This document shows, in pieces, positions 52,160-61,440 of a stretch of 64,000 bases of DNA. The first letter of the stretch is position 1. Every line of letters starts with the position of its first letter. Below the pieces are notes generated by a model. That model made no database searches. It was not told the DNA's origin and saw nothing but the letters and a program-made list of their open reading frames with translations. This DNA is from Embleya hyalina (GTDB lineage Bacteria > Actinomycetota > Actinomycetes > Streptomycetales > Streptomycetaceae), in NCBI RefSeq assembly GCF_003967355.1, contig NZ_BIFH01000019.1, positions 186,001 through 250,000 on the forward strand. Reading direction: 5' to 3'. The position numbers were made by a program, and so were the translations under genes.

Positions 52160-53698
52160 ATGACCCCAGTGAAGGTCATGGCGTACGTCGCATCGTTGAC
52201 GGCGGCCGCAGGCCTCCTCAGCGGGTGCGCCGGTGGCTCGACCTCGGCCAAACCCGGCTCGTCGGAGCCCCCCAGGCAGGGCGGCTCGGCCACGATGTCC
52301 CTCAGCAGCGCGATCGACACATGGAACCCGCAGGAAGCGCTGTCGACGCACAGCTTCAGCGTCTTCCCCCAGGTGTACGCGTCGCTCCTGCGCTCCACCC
52401 CGGACGGCAAGGGCCTGCTGCCGGCGCTGGCCTCCTCCTACCAGGCCGACCCGGTGGCCAAGACACTGACGTTCACCCTGGACCCGGCCGCGAAATTCAG
52501 CAACGGCAGACAGGTCACGTCCGCGGACGTCAGATTCTCCGAAGGACTGTGGAGCAAGGGCAAGTTGTACGGGGGCTACTTCTCCTCCATCACGTCCGTG
52601 CAGACGCCCTCTCCGCAGACCGTGGTCTTCACGCTGTCGCAGCCGGACGAGACCCTGCTCGCGATCCTGTCGACCGCCAACGCCGCGATCTTCCCCGACA
52701 ACTACGGCGGTGAGTCGGAGGCCGACTTCTGGAAGAAGCCCATCGGGGCGGGGCCGTTCGGCATCGACAACCAGGCCGTGGGACGGTCCATCTCCCTCAC
52801 CCGCAACCCCTACTACTACCGGGCCGGCCTACCGCACCTGGACAAGGTCGAATACAAGGTCGTCACCGATGGGAGCCAGCGACTCCTGCAGTTCCAAAAC
52901 GGTTCCCTGGACGTGGTCAACGGCGTCGAACTCGGTGTGGCCGCCCAGTACCCGAAGGGCAAGGTCGTCGGCGTGCCGTCGGCGGGGGTCAGCGTCCTCA
53001 CCATCAACACGAAGTCGGGGCCCCTGGCCAACGTCGATCTCCGGAAGGCGATGGCAGCGGCCGTCGACTATCGCAAACTCGTGGCGGGCGGATACGCCGG
53101 CCAGGCGACCACGGCGACGTCGCTGCTGCCGCAGAACGTTCCCGGCGTCTCCCCGTGCTCCGCGTGCACCTGGTCCTCGACCGATCAGGCGGCCGCGAAG
53201 AGCCTGGTCGCCAAGTCGGGCCATACCGGTCAGAACCTCGAGTTGAACGTCCCCAGCGGCGACGCGGAGGAACTCGCGGCCCAGGCCCTCGCGCCGATGC
53301 TCGCCCAGGTGGGCATCAAGGTCACCGTCGTCCCGCTCCCGACCGCCACGCTGATCGACAGGCTGGGCAAGGGCGACTTCCAGCTCGCGATGATCACCTA
53401 CAGCGCGCTCGCGCCCAGCCCGATCGACCCTCTCGGCTTTCTCGAATCGACCGGCCTGGTGTTCTCCCAGTCCGACCCCGGGCCGGCGAACACGGCCCTG
53501 ACCGCGGTTCACGCGGCGAGCACCCCCTTCGACGTGACCACCGCCGTACAGACCTTCGAGAAGGCCGCCAACGCCAGTGGCGCCGTGATCCCACTGGCCG
53601 TGCCCAACGCGCTCTACGCGGTCGCCGGCCGAGTCGAGGGATTCGTCCCGACGCCCTACCTGGCCTACTGCGCCGACGAACTGAGCGTCAAGAGTTGA
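52160..53698 (+). CDS. Peptide ABC transporter substrate-binding lipoprotein (SBP family 5)
   Basis: A 512-residue extracellular lipoprotein that captures oligopeptides or related cationic solutes. The signal peptide ends in GLLSGC (lipid-modified Cys23). Family 5 features include QGGSATMSLSSAIDTWNPQ, a FSNGRQVTSADVRFS segment and LSQPDETLLAILST. The ATG has GAGGGA upstream. It is the first gene of a five-gene Dpp/Opp operon. Confidence 0.92.
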   Translation: MTPVKVMAYVASLTAAAGLLSGCAGGSTSAKPGSSEPPRQGGSATMSLSSAIDTWNPQEALSTHSFSVFPQVYASLLRSTPDGKGLLPALASSYQADPVAKTLTFTLDPAAKFSNGRQVTSADVRFSEGLWSKGKLYGGYFSSITSVQTPSPQTVVFTLSQPDETLLAILSTANAAIFPDNYGGESEADFWKKPIGAGPFGIDNQAVGRSISLTRNPYYYRAGLPHLDKVEYKVVTDGSQRLLQFQNGSLDVVNGVELGVAAQYPKGKVVGVPSAGVSVLTINTKSGPLANVDLRKAMAAAVDYRKLVAGGYAGQATTATSLLPQNVPGVSPCSACTWSSTDQAAAKSLVAKSGHTGQNLELNVPSGDAEELAAQALAPMLAQVGIKVTVVPLPTATLIDRLGKGDFQLAMITYSALAPSPIDPLGFLESTGLVFSQSDPGPANTALTAVHAASTPFDVTTAVQTFEKAANASGAVIPLAVPNALYAVAGRVEGFVPTPYLAYCADELSVKS

Positions 53699-53738
53699 CG
53701 GGCGCATCCGGCACCGTCACCGGGAAGGAGGCGGCTTC

Positions 53739-54677
53739 GTGACCGCGACAAGAATCCTGTTGGCCCGAGTGTTCCAGTTGGTGCTCGTCCTGCTCTCGGT
53801 CACGCTGGTGGTGTTCGTGTTGACCCAGATCGCGCCGGGCGACGCGGCCCGCCTCCGATTGGGTCCGCGGGCCTCGGACGAGGCGGTGAGCGAACTGCGC
53901 CATCAACTGGGGCTCGATCGCAGTCTGCCGCAGCAGTACCTGGACTATCTGAACCGGGTGCTGCACGGTGACTTCGGCACCTCGATCGACGGTCGGAGCG
54001 TCGGCGAGATCATCGGTCAGGGGATCGGGAACACCGTGTGGCTGCTGCTGGGCACCCTGGTGCTCGCGGTTTCGGCGGCACTGGTCCTGGCCTGGACCGC
54101 CGCCTGGTTCCGGGACCGATTCATCGACCACGCGATCCGACTGGGCATCCTGCTCGCGCTGTTCCTGCCCGCGTTCTGGGTGGGATTCCTGCTCATCAGG
54201 CTGATCGCCATCCCCACGGGCTGGTTCCCGGTCTCGGGGCTGGGGTCGGGGCCGACGGAAATGTTCAGGTCGCTGATTCTGCCCTCCGTCACCGGGGCGA
54301 TCGTCCTGGCTCCCGTCCTGGTGCGAAGTCTGAGGTCGAGCCTGATCGACGTGCTCGACTCCGAGTACGTCGCGGTCGCCCGCTCGCTCGGGGTGGGAGG
54401 AAGCGCCCTGATCGTGCGGCACGTGCTGCGCAACGCGCTCGGCCCGGTCCTGACGCTGCTCGCGCTGAACATCGGCTACCTCTTCTTCGGCGTCGTCATC
54501 CTGGAGGCCACCTTCGACATCCCGGGCCTGGGCAGCGCGCTGGTCGAGGCGTCCGCCAAGCGTGACGTCTACGTGGTCCAGGGCATCACGCTGGTGTTCG
54601 CCACGGGAGTCGTGGTCGCCAACGTCATCGGCGAGACCGTCGTCTCGCTGCTCGATCCGAGAACGGTGAGCGCATGA
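53739..54677 (+). CDS. Peptide ABC transporter permease, DppB type
   Basis: A 312-residue membrane subunit with six helices and the DppB N-terminal segment RVFQLVLVLLSVTLVVFVLTQIAPGD. The permease EAA loop reads YVAVARSLGVGGSALIVRHVLRNALGP. GTG start with AAGGAGG upstream; the stop overlaps the next gene (ATGA). Confidence 0.93.
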   Translation: MTATRILLARVFQLVLVLLSVTLVVFVLTQIAPGDAARLRLGPRASDEAVSELRHQLGLDRSLPQQYLDYLNRVLHGDFGTSIDGRSVGEIIGQGIGNTVWLLLGTLVLAVSAALVLAWTAAWFRDRFIDHAIRLGILLALFLPAFWVGFLLIRLIAIPTGWFPVSGLGSGPTEMFRSLILPSVTGAIVLAPVLVRSLRSSLIDVLDSEYVAVARSLGVGGSALIVRHVLRNALGPVLTLLALNIGYLFFGVVILEATFDIPGLGSALVEASAKRDVYVVQGITLVFATGVVVANVIGETVVSLLDPRTVSA

Positions 54678-55561
54678 GCGACCTGTCCCTCGTCAAGGAC
54701 CACAAGGACGACAAGGAACACACGCCACGGTCACGCCGGCGCGGGAACGGCAAGATGGCCGCCGGGGCCGTCGTCTTCGGATTGTTCGTCCTGGCCGCGG
54801 TCCTCGCGCCGCTCATCACCAAGGGAGACCCGGCCGAGCAGGATCTGCTGAACCGGCTCGCCGATCCCTCGCCCGCCCACCCGCTCGGTACCGACCAACT
54901 CGGCCGTGACGAATGGACCCGGCTGGTCTACGCGATCCGCGTCGACCTGCGTGTGGCACTGCTCGCCTCACTCGTCCCGGCGATCCTCGGCAGCCTCATC
55001 GGCATCGTCGCGGGTCTCGGCGCCAAGTGGCTGGACACCGCGATCATGCGCGTCTCCGATGTCGTCGTCTCGCTCCCGCTGTTCATCTTCTTCATCGCCC
55101 TGGTCGGGCTGCTCGGCCCCGGCGACGGATTCCTGTTCCTGGGCCCCGGCGAGTTGCCGCTCATCATCGGCTTCACCCTCGTCTCCTGGGTCGTGTACGC
55201 CAGGCTGATGCGGGCCGAGGTACGCCGGGTCCGCTCGATGGACTACGTACGCGCCGCGCGGTCGGGGGGCCTGCCCCGATGGCGGGTGATCACCGGACAC
55301 ATCGTGCCGAACGCGATCGGTCAGAGCATCGTGTACTTCTTCGTCGACATCGGGCTGGCCGTCGTGGCCATCTCCACGCTGTCCTTCCTGGGCGTCGGCA
55401 TACCCGTCGGCACCCCGGAGTGGGGCGCGATGATCCAGTCCGCCCGCACCGTGATCCAAACCAACTGGTGGTTGATCGCCGCGCCCGGAGCCGCGATCGC
55501 GCTGGCCGGAATGGGCCTGGCCCTGATCGGGGACGGCCTGGACGATCGGATCAAGTCATGA
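54674..55561 (+). CDS. Peptide ABC transporter permease, DppC type
   Basis: A 295-residue membrane subunit with the DppC N-terminal hydrophobic segment after a charged lead (KMAAGAVVFGLFVLAAVLAPLI), the HPLGTDQLGRDEWTRLVYAIRVDLRVAL segment and the EAA loop DYVRAARSGGLPRWRVITGHIVPNAIG. Start and stop overlap its neighbours, so the operon is translationally coupled throughout. Confidence 0.93.
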   Translation: MSDLSLVKDHKDDKEHTPRSRRRGNGKMAAGAVVFGLFVLAAVLAPLITKGDPAEQDLLNRLADPSPAHPLGTDQLGRDEWTRLVYAIRVDLRVALLASLVPAILGSLIGIVAGLGAKWLDTAIMRVSDVVVSLPLFIFFIALVGLLGPGDGFLFLGPGELPLIIGFTLVSWVVYARLMRAEVRRVRSMDYVRAARSGGLPRWRVITGHIVPNAIGQSIVYFFVDIGLAVVAISTLSFLGVGIPVGTPEWGAMIQSARTVIQTNWWLIAAPGAAIALAGMGLALIGDGLDDRIKS

Positions 55562-56547
55562 CCGCAATCGAACCCGTCATCGAGATCGCGAACCTGACGA
55601 TCGCCACCGCCGGACCCGGCGGCGTCACCCTCGTGGACGACGTGTCCCTGCACGTCGACGCCGGCGAATGCCTCGGCATCGTCGGCGAGTCCGGATCGGG
55701 GAAGAGCCTCACCCTGCGCTCCGTATTGGACCTGCTGCCGTCCTCGCTGGTGCGGACACGGGGAACCATGCGATTCCGCGGCCGACGGGACGAGGAATCC
55801 CGGGCCGTCGACCCGCGCGAACTGCGTGGCCACGGCGTCTCGATGATCTTCCAGGAACCCATGAGCTCGTTGAACCCGACGATGCGCATCGGCGACCTGA
55901 TCGCCGCCGGCCCCCGAGCCCGGGGTGTGTCCCGCCGCGACGCGGCCGACCGGGCGCTGCGCCTGCTGGGCGAGGTCGGTGTGCCACGGCCGGAGCAACG
56001 ATTGCGGGCATGGCCGCACCAACTCTCGGGGGGCCTGCGGCAACGGGTGATGATCGCGATGGCCCTGTCGGTGGAACCCGTCCTCCTGCTCTGCGACGAA
56101 CCGACGACCGCGCTGGACGCCACCGTCCAGGACCAGATCCTGACCCTGGTCGAACACCTGCGCGCCGAACGGGACATGGCGATGATCCTCGTCAGCCACG
56201 ACCTCTCGGTCGTCTCGCGGATCGCCGACCGCACCGCCGTCATGTACGCCGGACGCATCGTCGAGCAGGGACCGACGCGCGCCCTGATCGACGATCCCCG
56301 CCACCCCTACACCCGCGGACTCATCGACTCGATGCCGCAACTGCACGGCCCGCCCGTGCGGCTCAAGACCATCGAGGGATCGCCGCCGACCGCCGGCCGA
56401 CTGCCCCGGGGTTGCCGATTCTCCCCGCGCTGCCCGCTCGTGGTCGACGCCTGCCGGGAAGCGGACCCACCCCTGATGGCCATCGGTCCGTACCGAACCA
56501 CCGCGTGCCTGCGACACAGCGCCGTGAACGCCGGAGACCAACCATGA
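55558..56547 (+). CDS. Peptide ABC transporter ATP-binding protein, DppD type
   Basis: A 329-residue ATPase. Walker A GESGSGKS, Q-loop MIFQEPMSSLNPTMRIGDLI, signature QLSGGLRQRVMIAMAL (Gly in place of the usual Gln after SGG), Walker B VLLLCDEPTTALDATVQ and H-loop ILVSHDLSVVSRI. The C-terminal oligopeptide extension with its Cys cluster (RGCRFSPRCPLVVDACREADPP...ACLRH) is typical of Dpp/Opp ATPases, which bind an Fe-S cluster there. It pairs with the next ATPase. Confidence 0.93.
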   Translation: MTAIEPVIEIANLTIATAGPGGVTLVDDVSLHVDAGECLGIVGESGSGKSLTLRSVLDLLPSSLVRTRGTMRFRGRRDEESRAVDPRELRGHGVSMIFQEPMSSLNPTMRIGDLIAAGPRARGVSRRDAADRALRLLGEVGVPRPEQRLRAWPHQLSGGLRQRVMIAMALSVEPVLLLCDEPTTALDATVQDQILTLVEHLRAERDMAMILVSHDLSVVSRIADRTAVMYAGRIVEQGPTRALIDDPRHPYTRGLIDSMPQLHGPPVRLKTIEGSPPTAGRLPRGCRFSPRCPLVVDACREADPPLMAIGPYRTTACLRHSAVNAGDQP

Positions 56548-57500
56548 GCGCCCTCATCGAACTGGACGACATCCGGGTCCACTACACCGTCCCGACCCGG
56601 CGACACTCGCCCCCCGTGACGCTGCGGGCGCTCGACGGTGTCAGCCTCGCCGTCGAGCGCTCCCGATGCCTGGGCGTGGTCGGCGAGTCGGGCTGTGGCA
56701 AGTCGACACTCGCCAACGTACTCGTCGGCCTGAGGACACCGACGGCCGGTCGTGTCCGCTACGACGGTCGGGAGGTCGGCGCCCGCCGCTCCAAGGACCT
56801 GTGTCGCCGCATCCAGATGGTCTTCCAGGACCCGGTCGGGTCGCTCAACCCCCGCCGACGCGTGCGCTCGGTGCTGGCCGAACTCATCGACCACCACGAC
56901 CTCGTCCCGGACACGGGCATGAACTCCGCGCTCGACTCGCTCATGGAGATGGTCGACCTGCCCCCGCGCGTCCTGGAAGCACGACCCCACGAACTGTCGG
57001 GTGGGCAACGCCAACGAGTCGCCATCGCCCGCGCCCTCGCCGTACAACCCGAAGTCCTGGTCGCCGACGAGGCGGTGGCGGCCCTGGACGTCTCCGCCCA
57101 GGCCACCGTGATCAACCTGCTGGCCGACCTGCGGGCCGAACTCGGCCTGACGATCGTGTTCATCTCGCACGACCTGGGCATCGTCAGAACCCTCTGCGAC
57201 AGCGTCGCGGTGATGTACGCGGGCCGCGTGGTGGAGGAGGGCACGGCGGAAGCCGTCTTCACCGCGGCCCAACACCCCTACACCCGGGCACTGCTGCGGG
57301 CCGCGCCGGACCTCCACCGACCGGGTACGGTGCGACGTTCGCCCGCCCTGGAAGGCGAACCCGCGGGTACCCCCGAGACGAACACCGGCTGTGTCTTCCT
57401 GCCGAGATGCCCGGAAGCGGAGGCAGCCTGCGCATCGGCCCCACCGCCCTACATCGGGAACGAATCCCACCGCACCGCCTGCATCCACGCGGTTCCTTGA
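56544..57500 (+). CDS. Peptide ABC transporter ATP-binding protein, DppF type
   Basis: A 318-residue ATPase. Walker A GESGCGKST, Q-loop MVFQDPVGSLNPRRRVRSVLAELI, signature ELSGGQRQRVAIARAL, H-loop VFISHDLGIVRTLC. Walker B is LVADEAVAALDVSAQ: the usual Pro after the catalytic DE pair is Ala, an uncommon change that leaves the catalytic Glu. The C-terminal extension with Cys residues (GCVFLPRCPEAEAAC) fits the family. It ends the operon. Confidence 0.92.
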   Translation: MSALIELDDIRVHYTVPTRRHSPPVTLRALDGVSLAVERSRCLGVVGESGCGKSTLANVLVGLRTPTAGRVRYDGREVGARRSKDLCRRIQMVFQDPVGSLNPRRRVRSVLAELIDHHDLVPDTGMNSALDSLMEMVDLPPRVLEARPHELSGGQRQRVAIARALAVQPEVLVADEAVAALDVSAQATVINLLADLRAELGLTIVFISHDLGIVRTLCDSVAVMYAGRVVEEGTAEAVFTAAQHPYTRALLRAAPDLHRPGTVRRSPALEGEPAGTPETNTGCVFLPRCPEAEAACASAPPPYIGNESHRTACIHAVP

Positions 57501-57584
57501 CCGACACGACCGGAATCGGCGGCCGGCCCGCGGGTGGGCAGGCCGCCGAACGTGTTCCACGGCGTCGGCCTTGCCGTAGGGGCC

Positions 57585-59252
57585 CTACTCGGGGGCGGTC
57601 TCCGACAGCGGGGTGCTCGGCCGTTCGCCCGGCAACCAGCGCAGGGCGAACCACAGTTCCATCCGAACGTCCGGATCGTGCAGGTCCAGGTCCAGCAGAT
57701 CGCCGATTTTGGCGATGCGCTGGCGCACGGTGTTGCGGTGCAGGTCGAGCGCGGCCGCGGTGCGGTCCCAACTCCCGTGATGGGCGAGCCAGGTGCGCAG
57801 GGTTTCGAGCAGCATCTCGTAACCGGGCGAGGGCGCATCGACCAGCCCCGCGAATCGGGCGCGTGCCAGGGCCCCCGCGTCGGCCGCCGAAACGAGCGAG
57901 TGCATGCTCGGCTCCCGGTCCCGATGCCGCCGGTTCGGGATCCCCTCCGCGAGCGCGTGCCGCAACGCGCGCTCCGCCTGATTGGCGGCCACCGCGAGGT
58001 CGACCGTGGCGGACGGCGCGCTGAAGCCGAGCGTCCACCCGAGCCGATTCGCCGCCGCGGGATCCGGGGCCGGCGAGCCGGACGCGGTGGGCACGAGCGC
58101 GTACACGTCGCGCTCGCGCAGATCCAGGTACGGCGTGGCCAACGCGGTACCCAACGCGGCCAGTTGCACCGGGTAGTCGCCCGAGTCGGCCCCCGGGCCA
58201 GGTCGCTGCCGGCCGAGCCGACCACGGACCACCACCCAACCGGCACCCGGTGTCGACGGCATCAGCAGCGATGCCACCTCCTGCGGCGACCCGCCGAGCA
58301 TCAGCCGCACCAGCGCGGCCGAGCTGCGACTGTCGCCGCCGAGGGCGTGCCGCGGGCTGGTCAGTAGGGACAACAGCACGGCCGCAACCGCCGTCACCGA
58401 GTGTTGTACCGCCGTCGGGGCGGTGCCCGAGACCACCCCGATCGCCGGCGGCACCCCGCCGGTGTCCCCGCCCGGCAACACGTGCACGGTCAGATGCAGC
58501 CCGCCGACGTGGTCCGCGGCCGTCGAGGGCGCGACCCGATCCCGACCGGCCGCGCCGTGACCCGACGGCGCGATCGTACGTGCCATCAAACCGCGCAGCC
58601 GCTCCGCCGCCTCCGGCTCCGGCCGCACGCCCGCGGCCACCAGTTCGTTGCCGGCCGGATCGAGCAGCACGGTCCACGCGTCGAGCTGCACCGAGAGCCG
58701 GTCGAGTACGGACCGCAGCGCGTCGGCGCGGACCGCGGCCGTGACCAACGCGCCCTGTGCCCGGCTGACCCGGCGCAGGTCCCGATAGCGCGACTCGGCC
58801 ATCGCGGCGTGCGCGGCCCGGCTGACCGCGACGAACGGAGTGCCGTCGGGAACCCGCAACAGAGGCAGCTCGTGTCGATCGCAGGCCTCGATCAGCGCCG
58901 TCGGCACGTCGTCGTACACCGGCACCAGGCCGAAACCCAAGGCGCCGGCGCCCGCCCGCGCGATCCGACCCGCGTACGCGTCGATGCCCTCGGGCGTCTT
59001 GGGCAGTGGTACCCCGGCGGTGAGCAGGAGCTCCCCACCGATCAGATACGGCGTCGGATCCTCCAATTCGGTGACGCCGGTCGAGGAGATCGGCCGGTCC
59101 TCGCGCGGGCCGGCGATCTGTCGCAGCCCCAGCGTCGGGTCGGCGAGCAGCACGCTCAGCGGGACACCGGGAACGCTCGGGTCGACGGGGAGGTCGAGCC
59201 CGAGTCCGTCCTCGCTCGGCCCGGCCGGACGAGGCGCGTCGACCGACGGCAT
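57585..59252 (-). CDS. PucR family transcriptional regulator
   Basis: A 555-residue regulator with the N-terminal PucR ligand-binding domain (about 30-160, PLSVLLADPTLGLRQIAGP...ISSTGVTELEDPTPYLIGGELLLTAGVPL) and a C-terminal PucR helix-turn-helix (LLETLRTWLAHHGSWDRTAAALDLHRNTVRQRIAKIGDLLDLDL). Members typically control catabolism of purines, amines or amino acids next to them. It diverges from the agmatinase-remnant/TPP enzyme/permease operon, which is probably its target. Its 3' end is 84 bases from the convergent transporter operon. Confidence 0.93.
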   Translation of the reverse strand: MPSVDAPRPAGPSEDGLGLDLPVDPSVPGVPLSVLLADPTLGLRQIAGPREDRPISSTGVTELEDPTPYLIGGELLLTAGVPLPKTPEGIDAYAGRIARAGAGALGFGLVPVYDDVPTALIEACDRHELPLLRVPDGTPFVAVSRAAHAAMAESRYRDLRRVSRAQGALVTAAVRADALRSVLDRLSVQLDAWTVLLDPAGNELVAAGVRPEPEAAERLRGLMARTIAPSGHGAAGRDRVAPSTAADHVGGLHLTVHVLPGGDTGGVPPAIGVVSGTAPTAVQHSVTAVAAVLLSLLTSPRHALGGDSRSSAALVRLMLGGSPQEVASLLMPSTPGAGWVVVRGRLGRQRPGPGADSGDYPVQLAALGTALATPYLDLRERDVYALVPTASGSPAPDPAAANRLGWTLGFSAPSATVDLAVAANQAERALRHALAEGIPNRRHRDREPSMHSLVSAADAGALARARFAGLVDAPSPGYEMLLETLRTWLAHHGSWDRTAAALDLHRNTVRQRIAKIGDLLDLDLHDPDVRMELWFALRWLPGERPSTPLSETAPE

Positions 59253-59520
59253 GGCGACACCTTCCGCTCGGGATGATTCATCTGTTTCGACTGATCATAA
59301 TGGACAGAAAAGCCACTTCTCCGGTGTCGTCGCCCGGACATAGGTTCATACCCACAAGGCGAGCGGTCGCCGCGCCGCCCCCGGCACGACAACCACCGCC
59401 GACCCCGCCGCTTCGGGCCCCGGCCCCGGTTTCGGTTCCGGACGGCGTCCGCGCTTTCCCCGGCGCCCCCACATTCCCCTTCCGCAGGCGATTCCTGCTG
59501 TCCTTGCGAGGTCCTCCGCC
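59253..59520. promoter_or_regulatory. Divergent promoter region of the PucR gene and the amine operon
   Basis: An AT-rich patch (59280-59310) holds a TGATCA palindrome (59292-59297) and a CATAAT -10-like box for the plus strand. The rest shows no gene. Confidence 0.4.
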
Positions 59521-59712
59521 ATGACTTCCACCGCCGCCCGCGGCCCCGTCGACTCCTCCCGCATCCCGCGCCACGCGGGCCCCGACACCTTCGCCCGCCC
59601 GCCCCGTACGCACGAAGTCCCGCACACCGACATCGCGGTGCCGGCCGGCGCGCGCACCGCCCACGCACCGACCACCCCGACGGCACGACGGATCGCCGGT
59701 GGGCGGGCATGA
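59521..59712 (+). pseudogene. Agmatinase (ureohydrolase) N-terminal remnant, coupled to the TPP enzyme gene
   Basis: A 63-codon frame whose first 40 residues (MTSTAARGPVDSSRIPRHAGPDTFARPPRTHEVPHTDIAV) match the N-terminus of actinobacterial agmatinases (RGP-(V/I)DSS-x-(V/I)PR-(Y/F)AGP-x-TFAR-x-PR...EVP-(H/R)-x-D-(I/V)AV). After DIAV the expected GVPFD metal-site region is replaced by a short unrelated tail ending at a TGA that overlaps the next ATG. The remaining 260-280 residues, including all manganese ligands, are missing. Its start and overlap may now serve only to couple translation of the downstream enzyme. Confidence 0.65.
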
Positions 59713-61370
59713 AGCCGCACCACGAACCCGAGGCGCCCGCGACCCGCAACGGCGGTGACCTGGTCGTCGAATCGCTCGTCAATCTCGGCGCCGACCGGGT
59801 CTTCGGCGTGCCCGGTCAACACGCGCTCGGCCTGTTCGACGCGCTGCGTCGCTCGCCGCTGCGCTACACGGGACTGCGCGTGGAGAACAACGCGGGTTTC
59901 GCCGCCGACGGCTACGCGCGCAGCGCCGGCACGGTGGCTCCGCTGCTGCTGTCCACCGGCCCCGGCGCGCTCACCGCGCTCCCGGCGCTCCAGGAATCGG
60001 CCGCCGCCTCGGTGCCGGTCCTGGCCCTCTCCAGCCAGATCCCCTCGTCGGGCCTCGGCGGACGCCGACGCGGCCACCTGCACGAACTGGTGGACCAGCA
60101 GGCCAGCTTCCGCGACGTGGTCAAGTCCGTGCACCTGGTCGGCGCGACCTCGCAGATCCCCTCCGTGCTCGCGGCGGCGTGGGAGTCCGCGCTCACCCCG
60201 CCGTACGGCCCGGTGTGGATGGAGATCCCCCAGGACATACTGCTCGCCGGCACCGAGGTGCCCCGGGTGACCGGGCTCCGGGTACGCCCTCGGGTGCCGC
60301 TCGCCCGCCCCGAACTGCTCGCCGAGGCGGCGGCGTTGCTGGTCGCCGCCGAACGACCGGTGATCCTGGCCGGCGGCGGTGTGGTCCGCGCCGGCGCGAG
60401 CGCGGAACTGCTGCGCCTGGCGCGCGTCCTGGACGCGCCGGTGGCCTGCACGTTCGGCGCCAAGGGCGCCTTTCCCTGGACCCACCCGCTCTCGCTCCAG
60501 TCCTGGTTGGAGGACCGGCACACCACCGAACTCATGAACGACGCGGACGTGTTGCTCGTGGTCGGCTCCGGACTGGGCGAACTCTCCACCAACTACCACA
60601 CGCTCGCCCCACGAGGCCGGATCGTCCAGATCGAAGCCGACCCGCGCAAGCTGGAGTCCGTCCTTCCCGCGTTCGGCATCCACGCCGACGCGCGTGCCGC
60701 GCTGGCCGTGCTCGGCGATTCGGTCTCGCCGCGACCGCCCGGCCCGGGCGCGGCGATCGCCCGTACCCTCCGCGAGCGGGTCGCCGCGCGGATCGCGGAC
60801 CAGGGGCTCGATCTCGAACAGGCCGTGCTCGCCGCGGTACGGGCCGCGCTGCCCGACGACTCGCCGGTCTTCTTCGACATGACCATCCTCGGCTACTGGG
60901 CATGGTCGGCCTGGGACGCCCGACGGCCCGGCGCGATGCACTCGGCGCAGGGCGCCGGCGGGCTCGGCTACGGCTACCCGGCCGCGCTCGGCGCGGCGAC
61001 CGCCGACCCGGCGCGTCCGGTGCTCGCGGTCTCCGGGGACGGCGGCGCGATGTACTCGATCGCCGAACTGGCCACCGCCCGTCAGGAGAACCTGAACGTC
61101 ACGTGGCTGATCGTCGACGACGGCGGCTACGGGATCCTGCGCGAATACATGACGGGCACCTTCGGCGAGACGACCGGGACCGAACTGGCGCGCCCCGACT
61201 TCGTCCGGCTCGCCGAATCCTTCGGCGTCCCGGCCACACTCACCACACCCGCCACGCTGCGGCGCGATCTCGCCGCCGCCCTGGCCGCCCCCGGCCCCCG
61301 GGTGGTCGTCCTGCCGGCCCTGCTGCGGATGTTCGAGCCCACCCACGCGGAACGGACCGACGGCGGATGA
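59709..61370 (+). CDS. Thiamine pyrophosphate-dependent enzyme (acetolactate synthase-like)
   Basis: A 553-residue member of the acetohydroxyacid synthase/benzoylformate decarboxylase superfamily. The catalytic Glu59 is in GLRVENNAGFAADGYARS and the TPP motif is GDG at 443-445 (VSGDGGAMYSIAEL); the usual NN at its end reads DD (LIVDDGGYG). The middle domain with IVQIEADPRKLESV is typical. True substrate not clear: similar enzymes are found next to agmatinase and PucR genes in actinomycetes, so it may act on a keto acid from guanidino- or amine compounds. Confidence 0.9.
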   Translation: MKPHHEPEAPATRNGGDLVVESLVNLGADRVFGVPGQHALGLFDALRRSPLRYTGLRVENNAGFAADGYARSAGTVAPLLLSTGPGALTALPALQESAAASVPVLALSSQIPSSGLGGRRRGHLHELVDQQASFRDVVKSVHLVGATSQIPSVLAAAWESALTPPYGPVWMEIPQDILLAGTEVPRVTGLRVRPRVPLARPELLAEAAALLVAAERPVILAGGGVVRAGASAELLRLARVLDAPVACTFGAKGAFPWTHPLSLQSWLEDRHTTELMNDADVLLVVGSGLGELSTNYHTLAPRGRIVQIEADPRKLESVLPAFGIHADARAALAVLGDSVSPRPPGPGAAIARTLRERVAARIADQGLDLEQAVLAAVRAALPDDSPVFFDMTILGYWAWSAWDARRPGAMHSAQGAGGLGYGYPAALGAATADPARPVLAVSGDGGAMYSIAELATARQENLNVTWLIVDDGGYGILREYMTGTFGETTGTELARPDFVRLAESFGVPATLTTPATLRRDLAAALAAPGPRVVVLPALLRMFEPTHAERTDGG

Positions 61371-61440
61371 CCACGCCGCCGCGCCCCGACACCCGTACCG
61401 CCCACACCGACCCCACCCCGGCCACGCGAGGAGCACGACG

